Shown piece after piece: positions 26,555 to 35,681 of a DNA stretch of 64,000 nt. How positions within the stretch are numbered: position 1 is the first letter of the stretch; each line of letters starts with the position of its first letter. Position numbers and translations under genes: made by a program. Source of the stretch: Bacteroidaceae bacterium (GTDB taxonomy: Bacteria > Bacteroidota > Bacteroidia > Bacteroidales > Bacteroidaceae); assembly GCA_017458585.1 (NCBI GenBank), contig JAFTAJ010000043.1, positions 23,088 through 87,087 on the forward strand. Direction: 5' to 3'. The notes under the pieces were generated by a model. That model had not been told where the DNA came from, did not search any database, and was given only the letters and a program-made list of their open reading frames with translations.

Positions 26555-28636
26555 TTAATCGCCCCTGAGAGTTTCATTATTTTCGGAGTTTTCTGTGTTT
26601 TCTTTGGGTTTCTCCAAGTCAGGATAACTTATTCTGGCATGATAGATGGTCTTGAGACTGCTCACGAGCACCTCCTTGGCAGTAGCGACATCCTGGAAGG
26701 TTATGGGGCAGTGTGAGAAACATCCGTCGGCCACCTGCTGGTCAATAATCTTGTTCACCAAGTCGCGTATGGAGGTCTCTGTCTTCTCGGCCAGGCTACG
26801 CGAAGCGGCCTCCGTAGAGTCAGCCATCATCAGGATGGCCTGCTCCTTGGTCTGCGGATTAGGGCCAGGATAGGTGAACAGTTCCTCGTTGACAGGCTCG
26901 TCGGGATGCTTGTTGACATAGTTGACATAGAAGAACTTAGCCTTGCTCCTGCCGTGGTGAGTGGCAATGCACTCCTTGATGACGGATGGCAGCCTGTGTT
27001 TTTCAGCCATCTCAATGCCGTCGGCGACATGGCGTATAATAATCTGAGCACTCTGCTCCTCGGGCAGGTCATCGTGAGGATTAGTGCCGCTCTGATTTTC
27101 CGTAAAGAAAGCGGGATTCTGCAATTTGCCGATGTCATGGTATAATGCGGCAGTCCTGACGAGCTGCACATTGGCGCCAATCTTGCCCGCCACCTCTGCC
27201 GACAGGTTGGCCACCTGCATAGAGTGGTTGAAGGTGCCCTGCGCCTCCTTGGACATCTGTCGAAGGAGCGGTGTGTTGACATTCGACAACTCGACTAGGG
27301 TGACGCTAGAGATAAAACCGAACATCTTCTCAAACAACAGCATCAGAGGATAGGCAAAGAGCAGTAGCACTCCGCTGATGGCTATGCGCTCGTACCACGA
27401 GGGGTCGATGGTGCTGAGGATAAAGCCTTGACTGAGGTCGTAGCCCAGTTTAATAAGTGCCGTCAGCGCTGTGATGAGCAGCACCGTGCGGAACAGCTGT
27501 GAGCGCGAGGTCAGCTCCCTGAGCGAATAGATAGCCGTGAGTCCCGCCACTATCTCGAGCAGCATAAACTCGTAGGGGCTATGCAGCGACAGCGAACAGA
27601 TGCTGACGATAGTAACCATAGCAGCGAAGGCTGTGCGAGAGTCCATAAACACTCGTATGAAGATGGGCACTATTGCGAAGGGAACAATATAAACATTCAG
27701 CTCCGTAGGCTGCTGCACCAACTGTGCCGCCACTGTAAAGAGCAAGATAAGGCTAAGCAGTAATCCGACGCTGCGCAACTCGCTGGCGTAATCTGGGCGA
27801 TAGAGCACAAGATACGCCATAAACATGTTCATCAAGAGAATCACGCAAAGGAACTGCCCCAGGATTAACAGTACGGCCTCTGCACCGCTCTCACTACGTT
27901 TCTCGGTCTCCTTCTGCAGAGACTGGAGCACCTTCATAGTATGGTCGGTAACTATCTCGCCCCGGTCGATAATCTTCTGGCCGCTCTGCACCAAGCCGTG
28001 GCTGGGCACGATGTTTGACAAAGCCTCCTTGCGCACCAAAGCTGTGCGCTCAGAGTCGTATATCAGATTGGGGGCAATATAGTTGTTGATATTGCATCGC
28101 GCCACTACCTCCTTAGACAGATGGAGCGAGTCAGCCTTGCGGACTATCATCTCGTAAGCCAGCCTAGGCGAGAGGATGGTGCTGACAGCTTTCACCTGAG
28201 CCGCGCCACCACTGACAATACTGATAGCCTTAACGCTGTCGATCACCAGCGAATAATCGTGCTGACTCGTGATGCCGCGGTCATAGGCGCTGGCAAGCAA
28301 GCGCGTCAAGAGCAGTCGCTCCTTATGGTTGAGCACCAGCGACAGATTGGTAGAGAAATCGCGCTTGAAATTGTCCACTTGTAATTCGCCTACTGAAGAG
28401 TCGTGCTTGAAGAACGGCTTAAGATTGCGCAACACGCTGTCGCGCTCTGCCTTCAGCTGCGCTTCGGACTTATAAATCGGGAAATCATACTCCGCGATAA
28501 TCTGCGAGTATTTCCACGGTTTGCCTACCGCATAATCATAGGTAAAGTTATGCTCGTGGGGCATGAAATAGACAATGATGGCAGAACAGATCACCACCAG
28601 CAAAAACCGACTCAACAACTTATAGCGGCTCCACAT
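26555..28636 (-). CDS. PgpH-like 7TM-HD phosphohydrolase (c-di-AMP phosphodiesterase family)
   Basis: The 693-residue protein has an N-terminal membrane anchor, a 7TMR-HDED extracytoplasmic domain (about 60-240), seven membrane helices (about 255-450) and a cytoplasmic HD domain containing ALYHDIGKLQNP (about 495-508), HHG and a downstream conserved Asp. PgpH enzymes degrade cyclic di-AMP, a regulator of potassium and osmotic balance. The domain order and length match the family. It is divergently transcribed from gltX, with a TATATTTG promoter 42 bp upstream. The assignment rests on architecture; nucleotide specificity was not tested. Confidence 0.88.
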   Translation of the reverse strand: MWSRYKLLSRFLLVVICSAIIVYFMPHEHNFTYDYAVGKPWKYSQIIAEYDFPIYKSEAQLKAERDSVLRNLKPFFKHDSSVGELQVDNFKRDFSTNLSLVLNHKERLLLTRLLASAYDRGITSQHDYSLVIDSVKAISIVSGGAAQVKAVSTILSPRLAYEMIVRKADSLHLSKEVVARCNINNYIAPNLIYDSERTALVRKEALSNIVPSHGLVQSGQKIIDRGEIVTDHTMKVLQSLQKETEKRSESGAEAVLLILGQFLCVILLMNMFMAYLVLYRPDYASELRSVGLLLSLILLFTVAAQLVQQPTELNVYIVPFAIVPIFIRVFMDSRTAFAAMVTIVSICSLSLHSPYEFMLLEIVAGLTAIYSLRELTSRSQLFRTVLLITALTALIKLGYDLSQGFILSTIDPSWYERIAISGVLLLFAYPLMLLFEKMFGFISSVTLVELSNVNTPLLRQMSKEAQGTFNHSMQVANLSAEVAGKIGANVQLVRTAALYHDIGKLQNPAFFTENQSGTNPHDDLPEEQSAQIIIRHVADGIEMAEKHRLPSVIKECIATHHGRSKAKFFYVNYVNKHPDEPVNEELFTYPGPNPQTKEQAILMMADSTEAASRSLAEKTETSIRDLVNKIIDQQVADGCFSHCPITFQDVATAKEVLVSSLKTIYHARISYPDLEKPKENTENSENNETLRGD

Positions 28637-28677
28637 AGATTTATCGCTTTAGATTAAGAAGAATGAGTTTAGTCTTG

Positions 28678-28685
28678 CAAATATA
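28678..28685 (-). promoter_or_regulatory. -7 promoter element of the PgpH-like gene
   Basis: TATATTTG on the minus strand, followed by GCAAGAC, 42 bp upstream of the ATG. Confidence 0.65.
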
Positions 28686-28791
28686 AGACAATAAACTGAA
28701 ATCGCAAGTCTAAAACCCACAAAAACATCATATTTTTGCGCTATCTGCACAATTTTATATATATTAATAAGGTATCTTGCTCTTTTTTGAT

Positions 28792-28799
28792 TATCTTTG
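28792..28799 (+). promoter_or_regulatory. -7 promoter element of gltX
   Basis: TATCTTTG fits TAnnTTTG and lies 21 bp before the ATG at 28821. It overlaps an upstream TTG codon that could otherwise be taken as the start. Confidence 0.75.
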
Positions 28800-28820
28800 C
28801 AGCTAAATTCAAAAACTCCA

Positions 28821-30383
28821 ATGGAAGCAAGAAGTATAAGAGTACGCTTTGCCCCCAGCCCTACCGGGCCTCTGCATATCGGCGGCGTACGCACAGCACT
28901 CTATAACTATCTCTTTGCCCGCAAGCATGGTGGCAAAATGATTTTCCGCATTGAGGATACCGACTCCTCACGTTTTGTGCCTGGAGCAGAAGAGTATATT
29001 ATCGAGAGTTTCCGCTGGCTCGGCATAGATTTTGACGAGGGTGTGGGCATTGGCGGCGAGTATGGTCCCTATCGCCAGTCGGAACGCCGCGACATATACA
29101 AGCAGTATGTAGATATCCTTTTGAACAACGGCTCTGCCTATATTGCTTTTGACACCCCCGAGGAGCTTACCACCAAGAGAGCCGAGCTGCCCAATTTCCA
29201 GTACGACGCCTCTACCCGCATGCAGATGCGCAACTCCCTCACCCTGCCGCAGGCTGAGGTGGAGGAGCTAATGGCTGCAGGTGCGCAGTATGTGGTGCGA
29301 TTCAAGATAGAGCCTGGGCAGGATGTACATGTACGCGACATCATCCGTGGCGACGTAGTCATCAACTCCACGGTGCTCGACGACAAGGTGCTCTACAAGA
29401 GTGCCGATCAGTTGCCCACCTACCATCTCGCCAACATTGTGGACGACCACCTGATGGAGGTCTCCCACGTGATACGCGGCGAGGAGTGGTTGCCCTCAGC
29501 CCCGCTACATGTATTGCTCTACAAGGCCTTCGGTTGGGAGGACACCATGCCCGCTTTCGCCCATCTGCCACTGTTGCTCAAACCCGACGGCAAGGGCAAG
29601 CTCTCCAAGCGCGACGGCGACAAGCTGGGATTTCCCGTCTTCCCGCTGGAGTGGCACGACCCCGAGACCGGCAATGTGTCCTCCGGTTATCGCGAGAGCG
29701 GCTATCTGCCGGAGGCCGTTATCAACTTCCTTGCCCTGCTGGGCTGGAACCCCGGCACTGAGCAGGAACTGTTTACCATGCAGGAACTCATAGAACTCTT
29801 TGACCTGAGCCGCTGTTCCAAGGCCGGAGCACGCTTCGACTACATGAAAGGCTGGTGGTTTAACCGCGAATATCTCCTACAGAAAACCAACGAAGAGTTG
29901 GCGCCCGCCTTTGTAGAGCTGCTGGCAGCCAACGGCGTTACTGCCACGCCAGACCGTGCCGCCCAGGTAATAGGAATGATGAAACAGAAGGTTGTAGAGT
30001 ACGTTGACGGGCAGAGCAAGCAGGTGAAGAGGCGTGGTGTCTCTTTCATAAACGACCTCTGGCCCCTGACCGACTTTTTCTTTATCGCGCCTGAGACCTT
30101 TGACCGCGACGATAAGTTTATCCGCAAGAACTGGACCGAGAATACCGCCTCCGAGATGACTCTCCTTGCAGAGCAGTTGGAGAAGGTGGAGGACTTCAGC
30201 GTGGATGGCATGAAAGCCATCGTAGATCCATGGGTGGAGGAAACAGGCATCCGTCCGTGGAATGCCTGGCGCATCTGCCTCGTGGGCAAAGGGCAGGGTC
30301 CCGACATGTATGAATTGGCCGCATTCCTCGGCAAAGACGAGACTCTGAGTCGCATGCGCCACGCGATCAACACACTCAAATAA
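28821..30383 (+). CDS. gltX: Glutamate-tRNA ligase
   Basis: The 520-residue class I synthetase charges tRNA-Glu. The HIGH-type motif is [16 protein letters not shown] near residue 12. The KMSKS-type motif is GKLSKRDG near 260, followed by GFPVFP. An alpha-helical anticodon-binding domain follows. The ATG at 28821 ([17 protein letters not shown]) is preferred because the frame upstream runs through the promoter element. waaA follows after 11 bp, so the two are probably co-transcribed. Confidence 0.96.
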   Translation: MEARSIRVRFAPSPTGPLHIGGVRTALYNYLFARKHGGKMIFRIEDTDSSRFVPGAEEYIIESFRWLGIDFDEGVGIGGEYGPYRQSERRDIYKQYVDILLNNGSAYIAFDTPEELTTKRAELPNFQYDASTRMQMRNSLTLPQAEVEELMAAGAQYVVRFKIEPGQDVHVRDIIRGDVVINSTVLDDKVLYKSADQLPTYHLANIVDDHLMEVSHVIRGEEWLPSAPLHVLLYKAFGWEDTMPAFAHLPLLLKPDGKGKLSKRDGDKLGFPVFPLEWHDPETGNVSSGYRESGYLPEAVINFLALLGWNPGTEQELFTMQELIELFDLSRCSKAGARFDYMKGWWFNREYLLQKTNEELAPAFVELLAANGVTATPDRAAQVIGMMKQKVVEYVDGQSKQVKRRGVSFINDLWPLTDFFFIAPETFDRDDKFIRKNWTENTASEMTLLAEQLEKVEDFSVDGMKAIVDPWVEETGIRPWNAWRICLVGKGQGPDMYELAAFLGKDETLSRMRHAINTLK

Positions 30384-30394
30384 ATAACAACCTC

Positions 30395-31633
30395 ATGTAC
30401 TCGCTTGCCATCTACATATATATGTTTTGCGTCAACCTTGTGGCCATCTTCAACCGCAAGGCTCGGCTGCTAATGGTAGGGCATAGCAAGACATACGACA
30501 TACTGCGCAGCGGCATCCATGAAGGTGACAATATCATTTGGTTTCACGCAGCCTCGCTTGGCGAGTTTGAGCAAGGGCGTCCGCTGATAGAAAAGATTCG
30601 CGAAAACCATCCCGAATACAAGATACTGCTAACATTCTTCTCCCCCTCGGGCTACGAAGTAAGGAAAGACTACAAGGGAGCCGACGTGATCTGCTACCTG
30701 CCGTTTGACACCAAGCTCAATGCGCGCAAATTCATGCGCATAGCGAAGCCAAAGATGGCATTCTTCATCAAGTATGAGTTCTGGCAGAACTATCTCACCG
30801 CGTTGCACCATCGCGGCATTCCTGTGTACAGCGTTGCCAGCATCTTCAGGCCTAACCAAATCTTCTTCCGCTGGTACGGCCATAAGTATCGCAACGTGCT
30901 CCGCACCTTCGCCCACCTATTTGTGCAGAACCAAAAGTCCGTTGACCTGCTTCGTACACTAAATGTAACCAACACTTCTATTGTGGGTGACACCCGCTTA
31001 GACCGCGTGCTGCAAATCAAGGAGCAGGCCAAGGAACTTCCCCTGTGCGAAGCGTTTGCCAAATCACCGCTATCACAGTCTGGCTCCTCCATCCTCGTAG
31101 CAGGTAGCAGCTGGCAGCCAGATGAAGACATTATTATCGATTATTTCAACAGCCATCCCAACCAGCGACTTATCGTCGCCCCACATGTGGTCAGCGACAG
31201 TCACCTCGCCGAAATAGAGGGCAAGCTGCAGCGCCCCGCTGTGCGCTACAGTCAAGCCACCGCGGAGACTGCCGCCGAAGCACACTGTCTCATTATTGAC
31301 TGCTACGGACTTCTGTCCTCCATCTATCGCTACGCTACCGTGGCCTACGTGGGCGGAGGCTTTGGTGCAGGCATCCACAATGTGCCAGAGGCCGCTGTGT
31401 ATGGTGTGCCCGTCATCATCGGCCCCAACAACCAGAAGTTCCGCGAAGCACGCAAACTTATTGAACTCGGCGGATGTTTTGAGATACATAACAGCGAAGA
31501 GTATTCTTCCGTTATCGATATGCTGACTTCGCAGCCCGACTCCCTTATAAAAGCATCTACAGCCTCTGCCGATTACATAAAAGCAAACGCAGGAGCTGTA
31601 GATATGATATACAATTACGTATTTAAGGGATAA
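30395..31633 (+). CDS. waaA: Kdo transferase
   Basis: The 412-residue protein is a 3-deoxy-D-manno-octulosonic acid transferase of family GT30, which adds Kdo to lipid A precursors at the inner face of the cytoplasmic membrane. It has one N-terminal membrane anchor, then WFHAASLGEFEQGRPLIE with the catalytic Glu, LLTFFSPSGYEVR, and a C-terminal nucleotide-sugar domain with YVGGGFGAGIHNVPEAA. Length is typical. It follows gltX by 11 bp. Its last 11 bp overlap the 3' end of the convergent polysaccharide deacetylase gene. Confidence 0.94.
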   Translation: MYSLAIYIYMFCVNLVAIFNRKARLLMVGHSKTYDILRSGIHEGDNIIWFHAASLGEFEQGRPLIEKIRENHPEYKILLTFFSPSGYEVRKDYKGADVICYLPFDTKLNARKFMRIAKPKMAFFIKYEFWQNYLTALHHRGIPVYSVASIFRPNQIFFRWYGHKYRNVLRTFAHLFVQNQKSVDLLRTLNVTNTSIVGDTRLDRVLQIKEQAKELPLCEAFAKSPLSQSGSSILVAGSSWQPDEDIIIDYFNSHPNQRLIVAPHVVSDSHLAEIEGKLQRPAVRYSQATAETAAEAHCLIIDCYGLLSSIYRYATVAYVGGGFGAGIHNVPEAAVYGVPVIIGPNNQKFREARKLIELGGCFEIHNSEEYSSVIDMLTSQPDSLIKASTASADYIKANAGAVDMIYNYVFKG

Positions 31634-32234
31634 GCTTAAACTCGTATCCTTCCTTTTGCAGCCATTCTATACTGCGGGGCAAAGCGCTCCACAGCTTATC
31701 GGCCGAGCGCAGCGAGTCGTGGAATGTGATAATGCTGCCTGGGCGAGCATAGCGCTTCACATTTTCAAATACCTCATCAGCATTAAGACGCTTACTGTAG
31801 TCGCGCGTCACGAGATCCCACATCACCAATTTGTAATGCCGCTTAAGGAAATGGTATTGCCTGTTGCGCAGCCAGCCATGGGGCGGACGGAAGAGGTCAG
31901 AATGAATCAGGGCGTCTGCCTTATGCACATTGGCAACGTAGTCCTTGCTTCGTACCACTAATCCGTTTAGATGATTGAATGTGTGATTGCCAATGCGATG
32001 CCCTGCAGCCTTGACCATCTCAAACTCCTTGGGATGTTTCCTCACATTATCGCCAACCATGAAGAAAGTAGCCTTGATGCCGTAATGGTCGAGCACCTCA
32101 AGCACACGTGGAGTGATGTCGGGGATTGGGCCATCGTCAAAGGTGAGGTACACAGCCCTCTCCTCCGGCTTGATTCGCCAGAGAGCCTTGAGGCCGAATA
32201 GTCGCAGAAAACCGGACGGCTGCTCGATGAACAT
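31623..32234 (-). CDS. Polysaccharide deacetylase (NodB-fold, CE4)
   Basis: The 203-residue protein is a compact NodB-homology domain: TFDDGPIPD (metal and catalytic Asp), GHRIGNHTFNH (metal His pair), FRPPHGWLR and a final SIITFHDS motif. It should remove N-acetyl groups from an amino sugar polymer such as peptidoglycan or a surface glycan. There is no clear signal peptide, but an amphipathic N-terminal segment may associate with the membrane. It follows the DUF2723 gene by 37 bp on the same strand and converges with waaA, overlapping it by 11 bp. Confidence 0.88.
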   Translation of the reverse strand: MFIEQPSGFLRLFGLKALWRIKPEERAVYLTFDDGPIPDITPRVLEVLDHYGIKATFFMVGDNVRKHPKEFEMVKAAGHRIGNHTFNHLNGLVVRSKDYVANVHKADALIHSDLFRPPHGWLRNRQYHFLKRHYKLVMWDLVTRDYSKRLNADEVFENVKRYARPGSIITFHDSLRSADKLWSALPRSIEWLQKEGYEFKLIP

Positions 32235-32271
32235 GGGGCAGATAGGCTGTTATGAAGTTTGAGAGCAATGG

Positions 32272-35200
32272 CTAGAAGTCCAGTTGGACGCCAGCTGCAT
32301 TAAGACGCTCGTAGTATGAGTTGAACAGAGCTGTGTACTTCTTTGCCAGAGCATCGCTACCAATCTTCTCAAAGCCGAGAACAGCAGAGTAGAGATTGGT
32401 CATGTATGTATTGCAGTTATAAGCACTCATCTGCACAGGCTTGGCGGAGTAGTTGAGGTACCAGTTGAGATACTGGTCGGCTGTGCGGGCGAAGATGGTG
32501 AGGAGTTCCTCAGCCTTAGCCTTGTTGCCAACAGCATTCCATGCAAGAGCAAGGTCGTTGGTACCACCGATATAGTCGCCATAGCTGACAACCTTCTCGG
32601 GGAACGCCTCGTCAGACTTCTCAAGCACCTTCTTGGCTCTCTCAAGGTCGCCTCTCTTCACCAGCTCATCAGCAAGGATAGAGAACATGCGACGATTAGA
32701 CAGGCACATGTGGCTCATGGTCTCGTCAATGTAGATGCCCGGCTGGTTAAGATTACCAAACTTATACTTGTGCATCACATTGTCGTACATCTTCTCCACG
32801 TCCACCGTCATACCATTAGCGAAGGCGTTGAACGGGGTAACGCGATAGGCCAAGCCCTCCTGCACAAAGTGACCCTCCAGTCCGAGGAAGTTGTCGGGAC
32901 CAACGGTGGTGGCGAAATAGATGGGACGCTCCCAGTTGGCATTGGCAATCATCTCAAGCATCATCAGCGACGGCTTATACAGCACGTTGCGCCCCTTGAG
33001 GCTTATCACCATCTCGTCAGGTATCTGACCGGTGCTGTCGGCTATGAGCATCTTAGAGCGCTTCACTGCCTCCTTGTCGATAGTGATGACGATGCTGTCG
33101 GTAGGAATAACATTGAGTTCGGGATTGCGCACCCAGTACTTGAGGATATTCTTCAGTTCATACGGATTATCACCAAACTGCTTACGCGCAAGTTCAGGAT
33201 CTTCTTCATAGAAACGCTGTATCTCCGCTTTGTAGCCGGGCTCTACACGGACATAGTCATTCTGTCCCGTGACATACTCGGCCCTGCTCCAGCTGATGGG
33301 CACAGCAGGCGAGCTATAGGCCGGACGACACATCTGGTCGATGTACCAGTCGGTCTGCAGATAGCTGAGATTGCAGACGCGGGCATCCTGACGCACACCC
33401 TCGGTATCCTGATTATACCATAGCGGGAAGGTGTCGTTGTCGCCGTTAGTGTAGATAATAGGATATGAGCCCTCCTGCAGAGTGTTGAGGTAGTTCTGCC
33501 CAAAGTCACGGCACGCATAGCGTCCGCTGCGGTCATGGTCGTCCCAGTTTTGCGACGCCATCTGCACGGGTACCAGCACACACACCACGCTTACCAGCGT
33601 AGCAACAACAGGATTGCTTATCTTGAGACGCTTCAGCCAGTCTATGATGGCGGCCACGCCCATGCCCACCCAGATGGCGAAGGCATAGAAGGAGCCTGCG
33701 TAAGCGTAGTCCCTCTCACGCGGCTGCGACGGAGTCTGATTGAGGTAAACCACGATGGCGATACCCGTCATGAAGAACAGGAAGAACACCACCCAGAACT
33801 GCTGACCGCCCTTGCGACCACGGAAAGCCTGCCAGAAAAGGCCAAGCAAGCCAAGCAGCAACGGCAGGGCATAATAGACATTGTGGCCCTTGTTCTCCTT
33901 CAAGACATCAGGCAACTGGCTCTGGTCGCCAAGGCGCATATTGTCGATGAAGGAGATACCGGTAATCCAGTTGCCGTTCTCGGTCTCGCCGGCACCCTGT
34001 ATATCGTTCTGGCGTCCGCAGAAGTTCCACATAAAATAGCGCCAGTACATAAAGCCGAGCTGGTAGCTGCCAAAGAAACTGAGATTGTCTATCTGCGTGG
34101 GAATCTCCAGAGTCTGCACCTGGCCGTTACCCGGATCGTAATCGACGTAGTTATAATGCAACTCACCCAGCCATGACTTATACTGATTGGCCTTGCCGCT
34201 GTCCCAGATGCGTGGGAACAGCATGTTCTGCGCATATACATAGTCGCTCTTGCTGCCAACCTTGATATAGCTGTCGGGCTCGTCGGGGCTGGTCTTCTCT
34301 TTGCGCTGATAGATATCCTTGCCCTCTGTCTTCTTGGGAATGAGGTGGCTGCCATCTTCGGGGTCTTCCTGCCACTCCAGCTGGGAGTTGAATGTGGGAC
34401 CGTAGAGCAACGGAGCTGAGCCATACTGGTCACGAGCCAGATAGTCGCCGATAGTGAAGATATCCTCCGGCGAGTTCTGATCCATCGGCGGATTGGCCGA
34501 CGAACGAATCATTATCAACGCGTAGGTGGAGTAGCCTATCATCAGCATAAGGAAGCACAGTAGCGTAGTGTTGAGCAAACGGCGCAGATCGGTGTTTGCC
34601 ACCACCTTCTTGGCCATAAAGAGGGCATAGAACAGCGCGGCAACAATAACTATACCAATCAAAATGCTTGATACACCGCTACCAAAGAACGGAATACCCA
34701 GCATTACGACCGAGGCGATAAAGAGCCACTTAGCCTTATGCAGCACCTTCTCCTTGAGGCTGAACCAGATGGCACATATGACCACAGCAACCAATATAAT
34801 AAGGTACACGATAAGACCTGTGTTGAACGGCATGCCCAGCACATTAACAAACAGCAGTTCAAACCAACCGCCCACCTTCACGATGCCAGGCACTACGCCG
34901 TAGAGGATAATGCCAACAAGCACGAAGCTAAACAGCAATGCCCACAGCGAGCCCTTGACTGCTGCGTCCGGATAGCGACGATAGTAGAATATCAGAACCA
35001 TAGCCGGGATGCACAGCAGATTGAGCAGGTGCACACCTATGGACAAACCCATCAGATAGGCAATAAGAACAATCCAACGGTCAGCACCTGGTTTGTCGGC
35101 ATTGTCCTCCCACTTGAGGATAAGCCAGAACACCAAAGCGGTAAAGAATGAAGAGAACGCATATACCTCACCCTCCACGGCGCTGAACCAGAAGGTGTCG

Positions 35201-35601
35201 CTGAACGTATATACCAATGCACCTACCACACCAGAGCCGATGATAGATATCATCTGCACGGTGGTTTTTACCTCGCCCTTCTCACAGATGAGGCGACGAA
35301 GCAAGTGCGTGATCGTCCAGAACAGGAACAAGATGCAGCCCGCGCTGAGCAACGCAGACATGGAGTTAACCATCTTGGCTACCTGCGTGGGATCGCTGGC
35401 AAACTGAGAGAACAGATTAGCCACCAGCATAAAGAAGGGTGCACCAGGCGGATGGCCTACCTCCAAGCGATAGCCGGTCGTTATAAACTCGGGGCAATCC
35501 CAGAAACTGGCGGTCGGCTCAAGGGTGGAGCAATATACTACCGCTGCCACGGCAAACATAAGCCAGCCGAACACATTGTTCAAAAGGTTGTATCTCTTCA
35601 T
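32272..35601 (-). CDS. DUF2723 multi-pass protein (TMEM260-like, putative GT-C glycosyltransferase)
   Basis: The 1109-residue protein has a conserved N-terminus with an acidic/aromatic loop typical of DUF2723 (PTASFWDCPEFITTGYRLEV, then GHPPGAPFF), about 13 membrane helices to residue 700, and a long periplasmic region ending in TPR-like helices (about 960-1100). The GT-C-like layout, with a first-loop acidic residue and many membrane helices, and similarity to eukaryotic TMEM260 suggest lipid-linked sugar transfer to proteins. That role is inferred, not shown. It lies in a minus-strand run after secDF and before the polysaccharide deacetylase. Family length (about 1000-1150) matches. Confidence 0.85.
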   Translation of the reverse strand: MKRYNLLNNVFGWLMFAVAAVVYCSTLEPTASFWDCPEFITTGYRLEVGHPPGAPFFMLVANLFSQFASDPTQVAKMVNSMSALLSAGCILFLFWTITHLLRRLICEKGEVKTTVQMISIIGSGVVGALVYTFSDTFWFSAVEGEVYAFSSFFTALVFWLILKWEDNADKPGADRWIVLIAYLMGLSIGVHLLNLLCIPAMVLIFYYRRYPDAAVKGSLWALLFSFVLVGIILYGVVPGIVKVGGWFELLFVNVLGMPFNTGLIVYLIILVAVVICAIWFSLKEKVLHKAKWLFIASVVMLGIPFFGSGVSSILIGIVIVAALFYALFMAKKVVANTDLRRLLNTTLLCFLMLMIGYSTYALIMIRSSANPPMDQNSPEDIFTIGDYLARDQYGSAPLLYGPTFNSQLEWQEDPEDGSHLIPKKTEGKDIYQRKEKTSPDEPDSYIKVGSKSDYVYAQNMLFPRIWDSGKANQYKSWLGELHYNYVDYDPGNGQVQTLEIPTQIDNLSFFGSYQLGFMYWRYFMWNFCGRQNDIQGAGETENGNWITGISFIDNMRLGDQSQLPDVLKENKGHNVYYALPLLLGLLGLFWQAFRGRKGGQQFWVVFFLFFMTGIAIVVYLNQTPSQPRERDYAYAGSFYAFAIWVGMGVAAIIDWLKRLKISNPVVATLVSVVCVLVPVQMASQNWDDHDRSGRYACRDFGQNYLNTLQEGSYPIIYTNGDNDTFPLWYNQDTEGVRQDARVCNLSYLQTDWYIDQMCRPAYSSPAVPISWSRAEYVTGQNDYVRVEPGYKAEIQRFYEEDPELARKQFGDNPYELKNILKYWVRNPELNVIPTDSIVITIDKEAVKRSKMLIADSTGQIPDEMVISLKGRNVLYKPSLMMLEMIANANWERPIYFATTVGPDNFLGLEGHFVQEGLAYRVTPFNAFANGMTVDVEKMYDNVMHKYKFGNLNQPGIYIDETMSHMCLSNRRMFSILADELVKRGDLERAKKVLEKSDEAFPEKVVSYGDYIGGTNDLALAWNAVGNKAKAEELLTIFARTADQYLNWYLNYSAKPVQMSAYNCNTYMTNLYSAVLGFEKIGSDALAKKYTALFNSYYERLNAAGVQLDF

Positions 35602-35627
35602 TGCTTTGGATTGTTTCTTCTTTAAGA

Positions 35628-35664
35628 TTTTCGGGAGGCACAGTAGGACTGCGCCTCCCGAAAA
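35628..35664. other. Inverted repeat between secDF and the DUF2723 gene
   Basis: TTTTCGGGAGGC (35628-35639) pairs with GCCTCCCGAAAA (35653-35664). The T and A runs are on the wrong sides for a terminator on either strand. It may be an mRNA-processing or stability hairpin within the operon. Confidence 0.6.
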
Positions 35665-35681
35665 AGACTATTGTAAAGCGA

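Noticed and set aside
35628..35664. Terminator between secDF and the DUF2723 gene
   Set aside because: The stem is strong, but T precedes and A follows it on both readings, the reverse of an intrinsic terminator.
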